Shown here one piece after another: positions 26,196 through 34,918 of a stretch of DNA of 64,000 nt. The stretch is from an uncultured Coriobacteriales bacterium. GTDB lineage: Bacteria; Actinomycetota; Coriobacteriia; Coriobacteriales; UMGS124. The notes under the pieces are model-generated. The model had not been told where the DNA came from. It searched no databases and saw only the letters and a list, made by a program, of their open reading frames with translations. The translations under genes and the position numbers were made by a program. The DNA lies in assembly GCA_902464015.1 (NCBI GenBank), contig CABQHM010000004.1, positions 21,301 through 85,300 on the forward strand, in the 5' to 3' direction. Numbering within the stretch: position 1 is the stretch's first letter; every line of letters starts with the position of its first letter.

Positions 26196-28475
26196 ATGGA
26201 AGTCTCTCGTAGGAGTTTTCTCACCGGCGCAGCAGCGGGAACCGCAGGGATTATCGCCAGCACAGCGTTTGCCAGCGGAAATATCGCGCATGCTGAGCCA
26301 GCTCCCGATGCAGCCCCAGAAGCCATAGGCGGCGACGGCACCTACAGCGCAACCGCCAAAGGACTGGGCGGCGACGTCACTGTAACGCTAACCATTGAAA
26401 ACGGCGCTCTCACCGCCGTCGCCGCAGAGGGCCCCGATGAAACTCAGGGCATTGGCACTCGCGCTCTTGAAATCATGCCGTCCGACATGCTCTCCAAGAA
26501 TTCCATCGAGGTAGACGGGGTCTCCGGCGCAACCGTTACCTCAAATGCCATCCTTCAGGCCGCGGCTGACGCACTTGCCCAAAGCGGCGTAACGCTTCAG
26601 GCCGTTGAAACCTCCCCCGTCGTACAGGCAATGACTCCCGGCGTGTACTACGGCGAAGAATTTGGCAAATGGAAAAAAGGCACCATCGAGGGTGAGCGTT
26701 TCGGCAGCCCCCATATCATCGAGCCGACGCGCGTCGCTGTCGAGGTCGATGATACAAAGATCCTCTCTGTGACTGTCGAATCGTGTTCGGATACGCCGGG
26801 CTTCATCGAACCCTGCATTGAGCGTATCCCCGCCGCCATTGTTGACGCCCAGTCAGTGAACGTCGACTGCGTCACCGGTGCCACCATGACTTCTCAGGCC
26901 ATCATTGCCGGAGTAGAACAGGCCCTCACCGAAGCTGGCGCGGATTTGTCTGGCTTCCGCTCCGCCCCCGCACGTGTCGAGGCATCCGAGGAGTACGAGT
27001 GCGACTTTGCCATTGTGTCAGCCGGCGGCGCAGGAACCGTCGCGGCAATGCGCGCAGTTGAGGCCGGGCTCAGCGTTGTCATCATAGAGAAGTGCGGCAA
27101 GGTCGGCGGCGAAAGCGTCTGTTCCACCGGCATCCTGGCCCCTGGCGCAGAGTGGCTTAACAAGGTCCATGCAGACGACGGCGTAGAGGTGCCAGATGCA
27201 AGCTACATGTTCACCGAGCTGAGCGAGTACGCCAAGTATCGCTGTGACACCAATGTGTTGTACAACGTCGTGAATCACATGGGGCCCGTAGCCGACTACT
27301 TGGCCGATCACTTCGACCGCTCGGCTGCCAAGGAAGCACGTTTTGACGGCTTCGTTCCCTCCATCAACGGCTGTTCCATGGACTGGGGCAAGGGCACAAC
27401 AAAGTTCGATGTCCTTTATGACGACTACATCCTCCCCGGTGGAGCAAAGCTTCTTCTCGAGACCCGCGCCTATGAACTCATCCAGAACGAGGACGGTACC
27501 GTCACAGGTGTCAAGGCAAGGAAGCAAGACGGTACCGAGGTGACCGTGAAGGCTCCTTACACGCTCGTGGCCTGCGGCGGTTTCGGTGGCAATCGCGACC
27601 TCATGCGCGAGTATCTGCGCACCGACAACCTCTATCTATACGGAGTTTCCTCCAATACGGGAGACGGGCTCCAGATGGCCCTGGCCGCCGGCGGTCGTCT
27701 GACTACCGAAATCAACCCCCTTCCTGCTGAGTTCTGCTCCAACCTCAAGGTTGACTTCTATGCTGGCTACATGAAGTTCATCAACTATGCCGGTCTGCTT
27801 CAAGTGAACCCCGAGGGACAGCGCTTCTACAACGAGGAACTCGGCGCGACCGAACCCCTCGGCGTCGGAACATCAGCCTTGTATGCCATTGACCACGCAT
27901 ACGCCATCTTCTGCCAGGCAGACCTTGATGCCATGGTGGCTGAAGGCTGCCCGGGCCTTTTGAGCGAGGAGGTCCGCGAGACGCTACGCATCTACCGCTC
28001 CCGCGCTTGCGTGCCCTTCTACACGCTGGCCGACGAAATGCAGGCTGCCATCGAAGCCGGCGAGGGTTGGAGCGCCGACACCCTAGAGGAACTTGGCGAG
28101 AAGATTGGGTTTGATTCCGAGGTCTGGGCCAATACCATCGACGATTACCTGGCTGCCATCGAAGCCGGCGAAGACGCCCAGTTCCATAAGCGTCCCGAAA
28201 TGCTTCGCCCGCTTTCTGAGGGCCCCTTCTATGCCGTGCGTTTCTGCATGGCCATCGACGGCACGCTCAACGGTGTTCGCGCAAACCAGTACTTCCAGGC
28301 TCTCAACGAGAACCTCAGGCCCATCCCCGGCCTCTTCCTGGGAGGTCTGGACGCAGGCGGCATGTGGGGCAACGTGTACTATGCTTCGCAGCACTGCGCC
28401 GGCGTATCACAGGGTCACTCCGTGACCTCTGGATACATCGCAGCAGAGAAGGTCATCGAGCTGCTTGGAGCATAA
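26196..28475 (+). CDS. Tat-exported flavoprotein reductase with two tandem covalent-FMN domains
   Basis: A 759-residue protein, larger than its relatives because it has two FMN-binding domains: VDGVSGAT (Thr113) and VDCVTGAT (Thr230), both matching the ApbE flavinylation motif. A Tat signal SRRSFLTG opens the protein. The FAD domain starts near residue 270 with IVSAGGAG, where the first glycine of the usual GxGxxG is serine. The C-terminal substrate region (GLFLGGLDAGGMWGNVYY) lacks the fumarate reductase residues. Two FMNs plus one FAD would make a small flavin wire outside the membrane. The start follows AAGGAGG. Divergent from the LuxR gene at 24437-25912, the probable regulator. Confidence 0.9.
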   Translation: MEVSRRSFLTGAAAGTAGIIASTAFASGNIAHAEPAPDAAPEAIGGDGTYSATAKGLGGDVTVTLTIENGALTAVAAEGPDETQGIGTRALEIMPSDMLSKNSIEVDGVSGATVTSNAILQAAADALAQSGVTLQAVETSPVVQAMTPGVYYGEEFGKWKKGTIEGERFGSPHIIEPTRVAVEVDDTKILSVTVESCSDTPGFIEPCIERIPAAIVDAQSVNVDCVTGATMTSQAIIAGVEQALTEAGADLSGFRSAPARVEASEEYECDFAIVSAGGAGTVAAMRAVEAGLSVVIIEKCGKVGGESVCSTGILAPGAEWLNKVHADDGVEVPDASYMFTELSEYAKYRCDTNVLYNVVNHMGPVADYLADHFDRSAAKEARFDGFVPSINGCSMDWGKGTTKFDVLYDDYILPGGAKLLLETRAYELIQNEDGTVTGVKARKQDGTEVTVKAPYTLVACGGFGGNRDLMREYLRTDNLYLYGVSSNTGDGLQMALAAGGRLTTEINPLPAEFCSNLKVDFYAGYMKFINYAGLLQVNPEGQRFYNEELGATEPLGVGTSALYAIDHAYAIFCQADLDAMVAEGCPGLLSEEVRETLRIYRSRACVPFYTLADEMQAAIEAGEGWSADTLEELGEKIGFDSEVWANTIDDYLAAIEAGEDAQFHKRPEMLRPLSEGPFYAVRFCMAIDGTLNGVRANQYFQALNENLRPIPGLFLGGLDAGGMWGNVYYASQHCAGVSQGHSVTSGYIAAEKVIELLGA

Positions 28476-28516
28476 AGAGGCAGCCGCATCCGCGCTAAAC
28501 ATCTTCTAGGCTCATG

Positions 28517-28569
28517 GGGCCCAGATTTCGAAGCCAACCTCTGGCAGAAATTCGGGCCCTTCGTTTTTT
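28517..28569 (+). terminator. terminator of the tandem-FMN flavoprotein gene
   Basis: GGGCCC (28517-28522) with extended imperfect pairing to 28548-28559 (AAATTCGGGCCC), followed by TTCGTTTTTT. Confidence 0.65.
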
Positions 28570-28666
28570 GAGATCAGCTGGACACGCCAACCACCCCTGC
28601 CAGCGCTCCGCATCGTCGGCTATACTGCAGGGACAGTGCACAGGCAGCGCGAAGGAGACGATGAGG

Positions 28667-29503
28667 ATGACCCCTTTTGACAGGGCAGACGAGTTTTCAG
28701 GCGGCTACATTGCTCAGCCGGGCCCCTCGTCGCAGGCAAAGGCAAGGTACTGGAAGACCGCCTTCGGCCTTCAGGCAATCGATGGGCTCGCTCCATCCGA
28801 ATACGTGCATGAGCTCGCCGATTCCCATACGCGGGGCGACATCTCAATTGCCGAGGTAACGAAGGAACTCAACAGCTATTACGCACGTGGGTCGGTACCC
28901 TCGCAGCAGCCCCGCCGCACCGAGGAGGCTGACAAGGTCAGCGCGCGCATCGTGGAGCTGCTGGGCGCAAGAGAGTTCGCCCTCGACCACGAGCTGCTCG
29001 CACACATCCATCGCCATCTGTTCCAAGACCTTGACCCGGCAGTCTATCATCCCGGGGCCTATCGCACCGAATCCCTTGTCAAGCTTGAGCCCGCGCTCAA
29101 TGGCGACACCTTGCTGTACGGCGCTCCCAGCCTTATCGAGCGGTCATTGGAAATTCTCTTCGCCAAAGAGCGCGACTATCGTTATGCGACGTACTCAGAC
29201 GGCGGGGCGGGAATGTGCTATGCCGACCTCTCCCATTTTGCCGGGTTCGTCTCCGATGTGTGGTTCACGCATCCCTTCTGGGAGGGAAACACGAGGACGG
29301 TCACCGTGTTTTGCGAGCTCTACCTCAACCGTCTCGGCTTCGACCTGGACAACGGGCCTTTCGAGGCGCATGCGTCCTTCTTCAGGAACGCTCTCGTGCG
29401 CGCAAACTATCGCAATCGCAGCGTCGGTGTCGACGTGGACTTCGGCCCTCTTGTCTCCTTTATCTCGCATGTGCTGGGAGAGGACGATGGTCCCCTGAAC
29501 TAG
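28667..29503 (+). CDS. Fic-domain protein (predicted AMP-transferase)
   Basis: A 278-residue protein with the Fic active-site motif HPFWEGNTRT (HPFx[D/E]GNxR). An N-terminal segment HTRGDISIAEVTKELNSYY resembles the small antitoxin/VbhA-like helix often fused or paired to Fic toxins. ATG at 28667 (or 28661) after AAGGAG. The Fic fold continues only a short way past the active site before a TAG at 29501-29503; the same frame stays open for another 42 codons of protein-like sequence to a TAA at 29630. The present protein may thus be a nonsense-shortened version. A GNAT/DUF1778 toxin-antitoxin pair follows on the other strand. Confidence 0.82.
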   Translation: MTPFDRADEFSGGYIAQPGPSSQAKARYWKTAFGLQAIDGLAPSEYVHELADSHTRGDISIAEVTKELNSYYARGSVPSQQPRRTEEADKVSARIVELLGAREFALDHELLAHIHRHLFQDLDPAVYHPGAYRTESLVKLEPALNGDTLLYGAPSLIERSLEILFAKERDYRYATYSDGGAGMCYADLSHFAGFVSDVWFTHPFWEGNTRTVTVFCELYLNRLGFDLDNGPFEAHASFFRNALVRANYRNRSVGVDVDFGPLVSFISHVLGEDDGPLN

Positions 29504-29632
29504 GCTGACACGTATTGCCGTGCGCTCTTCGAGCAGCCCGAACGCGTGCGCAACGTCGATCATGCCTTCGCCGCCCCCATGCAGCAGCAGCTCAAAGAGG
29601 CCGGCATCACCGAGGCTGTATTGGCGCAGTAA
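29504..29632 (+). pseudogene. in-frame tail of the Fic gene cut off by an amber stop
   Basis: Directly after the TAG at 29501 the frame continues without a stop for 42 codons, including YCRALFEQPERVRNVDHAF and QQQLKEAGITEAVLAQ, ending in TAA at 29630. The composition is that of a real protein. It has no start of its own and is best read as the former C-terminus of the Fic protein. Confidence 0.6.
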
Positions 29633-29785
29633 GCGAGCTGTGGCATGCGTCAAACAAAGAAGCCTGCGGGCCTCACCGAACCGAGGCAGTCCTGGCGAGG
29701 TCGTGGGCTGTTTCCCTTTCCTCCAAACACCAACGGGGCAGGTCCGGGGCGGCTAAAAATACATCAGGCACAGCATTCGGGTGAA

Positions 29786-30262
29786 TTATCCCAGCTTAAG
29801 CGCCATGCGTGATGTTCCTGGGAGCTTTGTGAAGCCGAAATGCTCATAGAAGGCCACCGCATCGGGGCCCGTTGGGTCCACAACGAGTGCACGGGCACCC
29901 GCGAGGCTCGCAACCTTCATCGCGTTCTGAATGGCGTCGCGGAGCAACGATGCACCCAAGCCAAGGCCCTTGAACCTCTCGTCCACGCCAAGCATGCCCA
30001 AAAGAACGGCGGGGATCTGCTCGGGGGCATTGCGCGCAAACCATCCCCCACTCACTGATGCCCTGGTCACGGAATGGGCGCTCAGCGTGTAGAAGCCAGC
30101 GACGACATCACCGCAATAGGTTGCGTAGACAACGGCGGAGCCGCGCCTTCGCGCCGATGCCGAGTGATGGGCCGCCCAATTGTCGACGATTTCATCGCTG
30201 CAGGTAAAACCCTCTATTCCTACCCCAACTGGCAGTTGGACCGGGCGGGTGAACCCACTCAT
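29786..30262 (-). CDS. GNAT-family acetyltransferase toxin (TacT-like)
   Basis: A 158-residue GNAT acetyltransferase with acetyl-CoA-binding loop FKGLGLGASLL and the C-terminal FYEHFGFTKLP strand-helix typical of TacT/AtaT-type toxins, which acetylate charged tRNA. The start ATG (30260-30262) overlaps the stop of the DUF1778 gene as ATGA, the normal operon form of these modules. A truncated second copy lies at 34832-34918. Confidence 0.85.
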   Translation of the reverse strand: MSGFTRPVQLPVGVGIEGFTCSDEIVDNWAAHHSASARRRGSAVVYATYCGDVVAGFYTLSAHSVTRASVSGGWFARNAPEQIPAVLLGMLGVDERFKGLGLGASLLRDAIQNAMKVASLAGARALVVDPTGPDAVAFYEHFGFTKLPGTSRMALKLG

Positions 30263-30537
30263 TCCCACACCGGCTTGCGAGCGAGAAGGTTTTGCGCCGC
30301 CTCGGGCATGGGAGCGTCGAGCATTGCGCAGAAAGCGTCGAAGGCCTCAGGCGACAGGGCGGTGGTCATCGCCTCGTCGATGTCGCGTCGCGCGCTCTCA
30401 TCAAGATGCGCCGTCGCCCATTGGGTAAGCGTCTGGCCCCGCAGCGACGCGGCCCGCTCATAACTCAAGCGCTGAGACTGCGTGAGCCGGATGTCCATCC
30501 GATACTGCTTTTCTTTTTTCTCCGCAACAACCGGCAT
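30259..30537 (-). CDS. DUF1778 ribbon-helix-helix antitoxin (TacA-like)
   Basis: A 92-residue protein. The N-terminal YRMDIRLTQSQRLSYERAA segment is the DUF1778 ribbon-helix-helix DNA-binding part; the C-terminal tail, ending AQNLLARKPVWE, would wrap the toxin. It precedes and overlaps the GNAT toxin gene and likely represses the pair and neutralises the toxin. A C-terminal remnant of a second copy lies at 34915-35031. Confidence 0.85.
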   Translation of the reverse strand: MPVVAEKKEKQYRMDIRLTQSQRLSYERAASLRGQTLTQWATAHLDESARRDIDEAMTTALSPEAFDAFCAMLDAPMPEAAQNLLARKPVWE

Positions 30538-30646
30538 GTCTGCCCCAATCCCAAAGCGGCTCGCTCGTTACCATGTTGAGACTAGTGTACGGAATAAGTC
30601 CGTACTATGCAAGAAAGGAGGGCGCCGCCGTAGCGGAACAAAGCAA

Positions 30647-30690
30647 CAAAAAAGACGGCTCGCCCAGTTTTAAAACCCAGACGAGCCGTC
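30647..30690 (-). terminator. terminator of the OYE-like flavoprotein gene
   Basis: GACGGCTCG (30654-30662) pairs with CGAGCCGTC (30682-30690). On the minus strand it is followed by TTTTTTG. It lies 64 bases past the stop at 30754. Confidence 0.8.
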
Positions 30691-30753
30691 AAACACCGCT
30701 CAGCTATTCACCGCTGTCTCGCATCAGCTCGAAACGAGGAGCAGGTATTCAGC

Positions 30754-32985
30754 CTAAAGCTTGCGACCGCACAGGTTGCCGGCAGTAATAGCTTCGGCGA
30801 TATTGAAGGGCTTATCCGCATCGCCAATCACATACGTTTCGTCCACGCTCGTCTCATCGGCCAGACTGGCGTTGGGCAGCATGTCCATACCCTCGACGAC
30901 AGCATCGCAGGCGATGGTGATGTCGCATCCCGCGTCGCCCGCAATGGTCACAGTGCCATCTCCGATAGCAGTCACCGCGGCGTTGGGCCACACACGCATG
31001 CCGCGAGCATACAGCATGGGCATAACGAACGTCTTGACCCAGTTGGATTGGCCCTTGTCCACAGCGGCCAGCGGATCGGGCGTTACCATGGTGACATTGG
31101 TGCCATGAGCCTGGAGCCAAAGCGCAGCATCAACAGCCTGGGCATTGCTGCCTACGATGGTGACGTTCTTGCCCTCTAGACCAGCAAACATAAACTGGTC
31201 GAGCGCGACAACAGGCGTGGAGTCGCTACCCTCCACGGCAAGCTTATCGCGCAAACCGCCGGCAGCCACGACAAGTGCATCAGGAGCCTTCTGCGCCACG
31301 ACATCGGCCGTGACCTCGCAGTTGAGCTCCACCGTCACACCGGCGAGCTCAAGCTGCTTCTGCAGGTAGGCGTTGAGGTCGTCGAGATTCTCGTGCGGAC
31401 CCTTAACCGCAGAAGCAAACGTCAACAGACCACCGAGCATGCCAGACCTTTCGGCCAGCGTGACGTTGTGCCCGCGCAGAGCCGCCACGCGCGCAGCCTC
31501 CATGCCGGCAGGGCCACCGCCCACGACGAGCACGTTCTTGGGACCGGCTGCGAGCTCGGGCAGGTCAAAGCCCTCGGGCATGGCATCGCGGTAAGCACGC
31601 TGCGTGCAAGCGTTTACGCGGCAATGCTCGTAAATGTTGCCCTCGGTGTCGTAATCAAAATGGCAGTGCATGCAGCGCGTGCACGGCGCAATCTCGTCGA
31701 TCTTTCCATCGTGCAGCTTGTTGACGTAGTCTGGGTCAACAGTAAGAGGACGCGTCATGAGATAGAAGTCAGCCATGCCCTCTGCGAGCGCACCCTCGAA
31801 GTAATCAGGCGCATGAGCCGGATCCATGTACGTGACGGCACCCACAGGAATAGAGACGGCCGTTTTAAACTCGTGGGCAATGCCGAGCATCATGCCAGCA
31901 CCGCCATGCTCAGCGAGCAGTTTGCCCTGCCAGTGACGCTTGAAGTCAAACTGCGTGCCATAGGCCGTAGTGCCGTCAATGCCGTACCCCGTGAAATAAA
32001 GGTCGCTAGCAAACTGGCACACATGCATGCCGAGCGGCCCCAGGCGCACATGCAGGGAGTTGGCACCGGCAGCCTCGAGGCACTTAGCAATTTCGAGGTT
32101 CTCCTCCACCGTGGTCATGAGCGTGGAGTCGCCCAGGTTGGTGTCGTTCTCCTCGATACCGTTGATAAGCACCTGCACGGGGAAATCCTGCCCGCAGGCC
32201 TCCTTGATGCCCTGAATCATCTCGCATACAAAGCGGGCGCGGTTCTCAAAGCTCTGGGGACCATACTCGTCATCGCGCTTGTTGCGCATGCGCGAGAAGA
32301 ACGACTGGCCAATGTTGTTGCCCGCAGCGTTAATCTCAACAGCATCCCAACCAAGGTCTTGAAGCTGCTTGGCAAAGTTGGCTGCATCTTGCTGGAGGGT
32401 ATGAATCTCATCGATCGTCATATCGCCAGCCACGGCCGAGGCAAACGAACCCGAAGCTGTCTGCTGCGTGCCGCTAAACGGAATACCCATGCAAGAGATT
32501 TGGTAACCGATGTGACCTCCCTCTTCGTGAATCGCATCGGCAAGTTCCTTGAGCGGGGCAGCATCCATGGGCACACCGCGCGTCATGGGGAAGTGCTCAT
32601 ACTTGTCCACAAAGTCCTCGACCCACACCATATCCACCCCGCCGTGGGCAAAGGCGCGATAGTAGGCCACGCATTCTTCGTTGTTCTTGCCCGTATCGGA
32701 GCCTGCGGCCGACTTCACGATACGGTTCTTAATCTCGAGACCGCCAAACTGCCAAGGAGAAAACAGCGTAGCGAAATCGGTAGTGTTGGAACGCCATCCC
32801 TCTCCCGCTGCAGCGTACTCTTGAGCGTTCATCTGCGCCGGAGCAATGAGGCCCTCAGCAGCCTCCTCGGCCCTGGCCTGCACAGGCGCATTCGTGGTGC
32901 CCGCTACGCTGGAAAGTGCTACCAGTCCACCAGCGACCGCAGCGCCGCCCGCAACAAAGCCGCGCCTCGTCACACGTGCATTCAT
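30754..32985 (-). CDS. Tat-exported old-yellow-enzyme/enoate-reductase-like flavoprotein
   Basis: A 743-residue protein. The ATG at 32985 follows AAGGAGG, giving a Tat signal VTRRGFVAGG. Residues of about 70-400 form the FMN-binding TIM barrel of the OYE family (starting LFSPWQFGGLEIKNR). A cysteine cluster CTRCMHCHFDY...CRVNAC suits a [4Fe-4S] centre, followed by a Rossmann domain with VLVVGGGPAGMEAARVA. This is the layout of 2,4-dienoyl-CoA reductase, enoate reductase and BaiCD/BaiH enzymes, which reduce activated C=C bonds; an exported form is uncommon in characterised members. Divergent from the LuxR gene at 33221. Confidence 0.9.
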   Translation of the reverse strand: MNARVTRRGFVAGGAAVAGGLVALSSVAGTTNAPVQARAEEAAEGLIAPAQMNAQEYAAAGEGWRSNTTDFATLFSPWQFGGLEIKNRIVKSAAGSDTGKNNEECVAYYRAFAHGGVDMVWVEDFVDKYEHFPMTRGVPMDAAPLKELADAIHEEGGHIGYQISCMGIPFSGTQQTASGSFASAVAGDMTIDEIHTLQQDAANFAKQLQDLGWDAVEINAAGNNIGQSFFSRMRNKRDDEYGPQSFENRARFVCEMIQGIKEACGQDFPVQVLINGIEENDTNLGDSTLMTTVEENLEIAKCLEAAGANSLHVRLGPLGMHVCQFASDLYFTGYGIDGTTAYGTQFDFKRHWQGKLLAEHGGAGMMLGIAHEFKTAVSIPVGAVTYMDPAHAPDYFEGALAEGMADFYLMTRPLTVDPDYVNKLHDGKIDEIAPCTRCMHCHFDYDTEGNIYEHCRVNACTQRAYRDAMPEGFDLPELAAGPKNVLVVGGGPAGMEAARVAALRGHNVTLAERSGMLGGLLTFASAVKGPHENLDDLNAYLQKQLELAGVTVELNCEVTADVVAQKAPDALVVAAGGLRDKLAVEGSDSTPVVALDQFMFAGLEGKNVTIVGSNAQAVDAALWLQAHGTNVTMVTPDPLAAVDKGQSNWVKTFVMPMLYARGMRVWPNAAVTAIGDGTVTIAGDAGCDITIACDAVVEGMDMLPNASLADETSVDETYVIGDADKPFNIAEAITAGNLCGRKL

Positions 32986-33127
32986 ATAATGCCTCCTTCT
33001 CCAGCAGGCGCAGGGCAGTCCCCAATAAGCTGCCCGCCAACCTGCAACTGGCTTGCAGCCTAATTCAAGGTCTGTGAACATGCCCACATCTTCGATGTAG
33101 TCACTTGTCCGATTAGGTTTTGGTGCC

Positions 33128-33144
33128 CCCCACATCAAATGGGG
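33128..33144. promoter_or_regulatory. dyad CCCCA-N7-TGGGG between OYE-like and LuxR genes
   Basis: Arms CCCCA (33128-33132) and TGGGG (33140-33144) lie in the 235-bp divergent region. A weaker ACATC-TTC-GATGT dyad lies about 40 bases before it. Candidate operator, weak evidence. Confidence 0.25.
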
Positions 33145-33220
33145 AATAGCTGAGAAATACAGTCGCCTCCTCATTTCCTGGCCTGTGCTACCATGGCGTT
33201 CTGACAAAGGGGGACGGGAA

Positions 33221-34708
33221 GTGAAACGGCAGGCAAGCACACAGAGCACCGGCATGTTAGGCAGCTTTTCCATAATGCCGATACTGGGAATCTGCGCGTT
33301 CCGCGTCTCAGCATGGTCGGTATTCGGCAGCTCCTACATCGACTACACGCCCGAGGCCTTTTCCATCTCGCGCCTGGCACAGCTCCTTGGCATTCTTACC
33401 ATAATGCTTGTTTCCACGCGTTGGGCAATCTCGCGCAAAGCACAACTGGCAGGTATTGTCTGCGCAACTCTTGGAATGACTGCCGGGGCAGCAATGTGCT
33501 TGGCGTGCGCCGATCCAACCTCCGCGCTTTTTACTGGAGCCCGTCTCTTTCATGGTGCATGCTCTGCCGTGCTCATAATGGGATGGGGCGCTTACACATG
33601 CGACCTCGAACCTCGCAAGACTGCTGTTTACGTGTCTCTTGCTTTTGTGTTATACGGCGCTGTCTCTTTTGGCCTGCAGGGGTCGGGGGCGGCTCTGAGC
33701 GGCCTCGTTGCCATCAGCTCACCGCTCCTGGCAGGGCTGCTGCTCTGCGTCGCACCCCGACCCGCAGATGCTTCAGGTGCGCATACCGACATAAACGCCG
33801 AAAGCACCATACCGCGCGCATGCAGGCAAAAGGGCGCCCTTCGCAACATCGATTGGGGCCCAGCAATAATGCTGCTCGCCTGCTGCATTGTCTGCTCCAT
33901 AAGCGACCTTCTTGTTGCTCCGATGAGCGGCGGCACGTCTGCCTACACCGTCAACGCCTTCCGAGTACTCGCGTTTCTCGTCCTTGCCTGCGTTTTCTGC
34001 ACATGGGTATTCGCTCTTCGCCGAGATGACCCCGACCAACTCTGGCCGCTTTACTCATGCACGGTTTTCTTTGGCTTGCTTGGCTTCTCGTCGTTTTCCT
34101 TTGTAAACCCCATCGCATCGTTGAGCTTCATGCAGGCAACTCAAGACTGCATCATGCTGTTTGCCTGGGTTTTCGTGGCAGGCACCTGTTATCGACAGCA
34201 TCTGCCGCGTCTTATCGCCTTTGGCGTGGGAACAACGCTGTACATGCGAACCGACATTATTTCAAACATTCTGACTCTTCTCGGAATCCATCTTGACAAA
34301 GCCGATGACGCCGTAGCGGTCGCACTCAGTTTCACCATGGCGGCCGTACTCATTGTGTACACAGTCATGCTTTTGGGCAGGAAGATTTGGGGTGTGAAGT
34401 CCAGCAGTAAGGACACTGGCGAGGATGCGACTTCAGCCGACATGTCAACAGAGCTCGTGAACTGCGGAAGCGGCGGTGTGACAGCCAGTGGCACTGATAG
34501 CGAGCTTTCATGGCTTGGACCCTACGATCTTTCAGCTCGCGAGCAACAAGTCGTCAACCTGTTGCTACGCGGATACACCTTGCCCCAAGTTGGTGAGCGC
34601 CTTGGCGTGTCCTTAAACACCGCTCGATACTACGCCAAAGGTATCTATCGCAAGCTCGACATCCACAGCAAGGCCGAGCTCATCGACCTGGCAGAAGGAA
34701 GAAAATAG
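33221..34708 (+). CDS. membrane-embedded LuxR-type regulator
   Basis: A 495-residue protein with a hydrophobic multi-helix N-terminal part and a C-terminal LuxR HTH (SAREQQVVNLLLRG, LGVSLNTARYYAKGIYRKLD). A GTG start at 33221 is supported by AGGGGG seven bases upstream. Divergent from the OYE-like flavoprotein at 30754-32985, its likely target. A short fragment of another LuxR HTH follows immediately after its stop, and both genes are bracketed by copies of a toxin-antitoxin segment. Confidence 0.87.
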   Translation: MKRQASTQSTGMLGSFSIMPILGICAFRVSAWSVFGSSYIDYTPEAFSISRLAQLLGILTIMLVSTRWAISRKAQLAGIVCATLGMTAGAAMCLACADPTSALFTGARLFHGACSAVLIMGWGAYTCDLEPRKTAVYVSLAFVLYGAVSFGLQGSGAALSGLVAISSPLLAGLLLCVAPRPADASGAHTDINAESTIPRACRQKGALRNIDWGPAIMLLACCIVCSISDLLVAPMSGGTSAYTVNAFRVLAFLVLACVFCTWVFALRRDDPDQLWPLYSCTVFFGLLGFSSFSFVNPIASLSFMQATQDCIMLFAWVFVAGTCYRQHLPRLIAFGVGTTLYMRTDIISNILTLLGIHLDKADDAVAVALSFTMAAVLIVYTVMLLGRKIWGVKSSSKDTGEDATSADMSTELVNCGSGGVTASGTDSELSWLGPYDLSAREQQVVNLLLRGYTLPQVGERLGVSLNTARYYAKGIYRKLDIHSKAELIDLAEGRK

Positions 34709-34717
34709 GGTAATCCA

Positions 34718-34810
34718 CGTATCACCGGCAATACCCACGCCCGCAGCATCTACACCAAGTACGGCGTGCACTCCCAGCACGAGTTCATGGAACTGCCTGA
34801 CGAGAAGTAG
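34718..34810 (+). pseudogene. LuxR HTH C-terminal remnant
   Basis: A 30-codon frame reading THARSIYTKYGVHSQHEFMEL and ending DEK-stop. It matches the second half of a LuxR HTH (compare KSHIRSIYAKCGVHTRAEFIE in the regulator at 14566). It lacks the first half and a start, and begins 9 bases after the intact LuxR gene: a leftover from a replaced or recombined regulator. Confidence 0.7.
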
Positions 34811-34831
34811 CGGGGGACAGCGAGGGGCTGC

Positions 34832-34918
34832 CCAATTGTCAACAATTTCATCGCGGCAGGTAAAACCTTCTATTCCCACCCCAACTGGCAGTTGAACCGG
34901 ACGAGTGAAACCGCTCAT
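34832..34918 (-). pseudogene. GNAT toxin remnant (N-terminal 29 codons)
   Basis: Starts MSGFTRPVQLPVGVGIEGFT and matches the intact toxin at 29786-30262 almost exactly up to DEIVDNWAA, then the similarity ends abruptly close to the LuxR remnant. Confidence 0.8.

Noticed and set aside
33829..33840. AAGGGCGCCCTT palindrome matching the dyad upstream of the ECF sigma gene
   Set aside because: It lies inside the LuxR coding sequence and is short enough to recur by chance in high-GC DNA.
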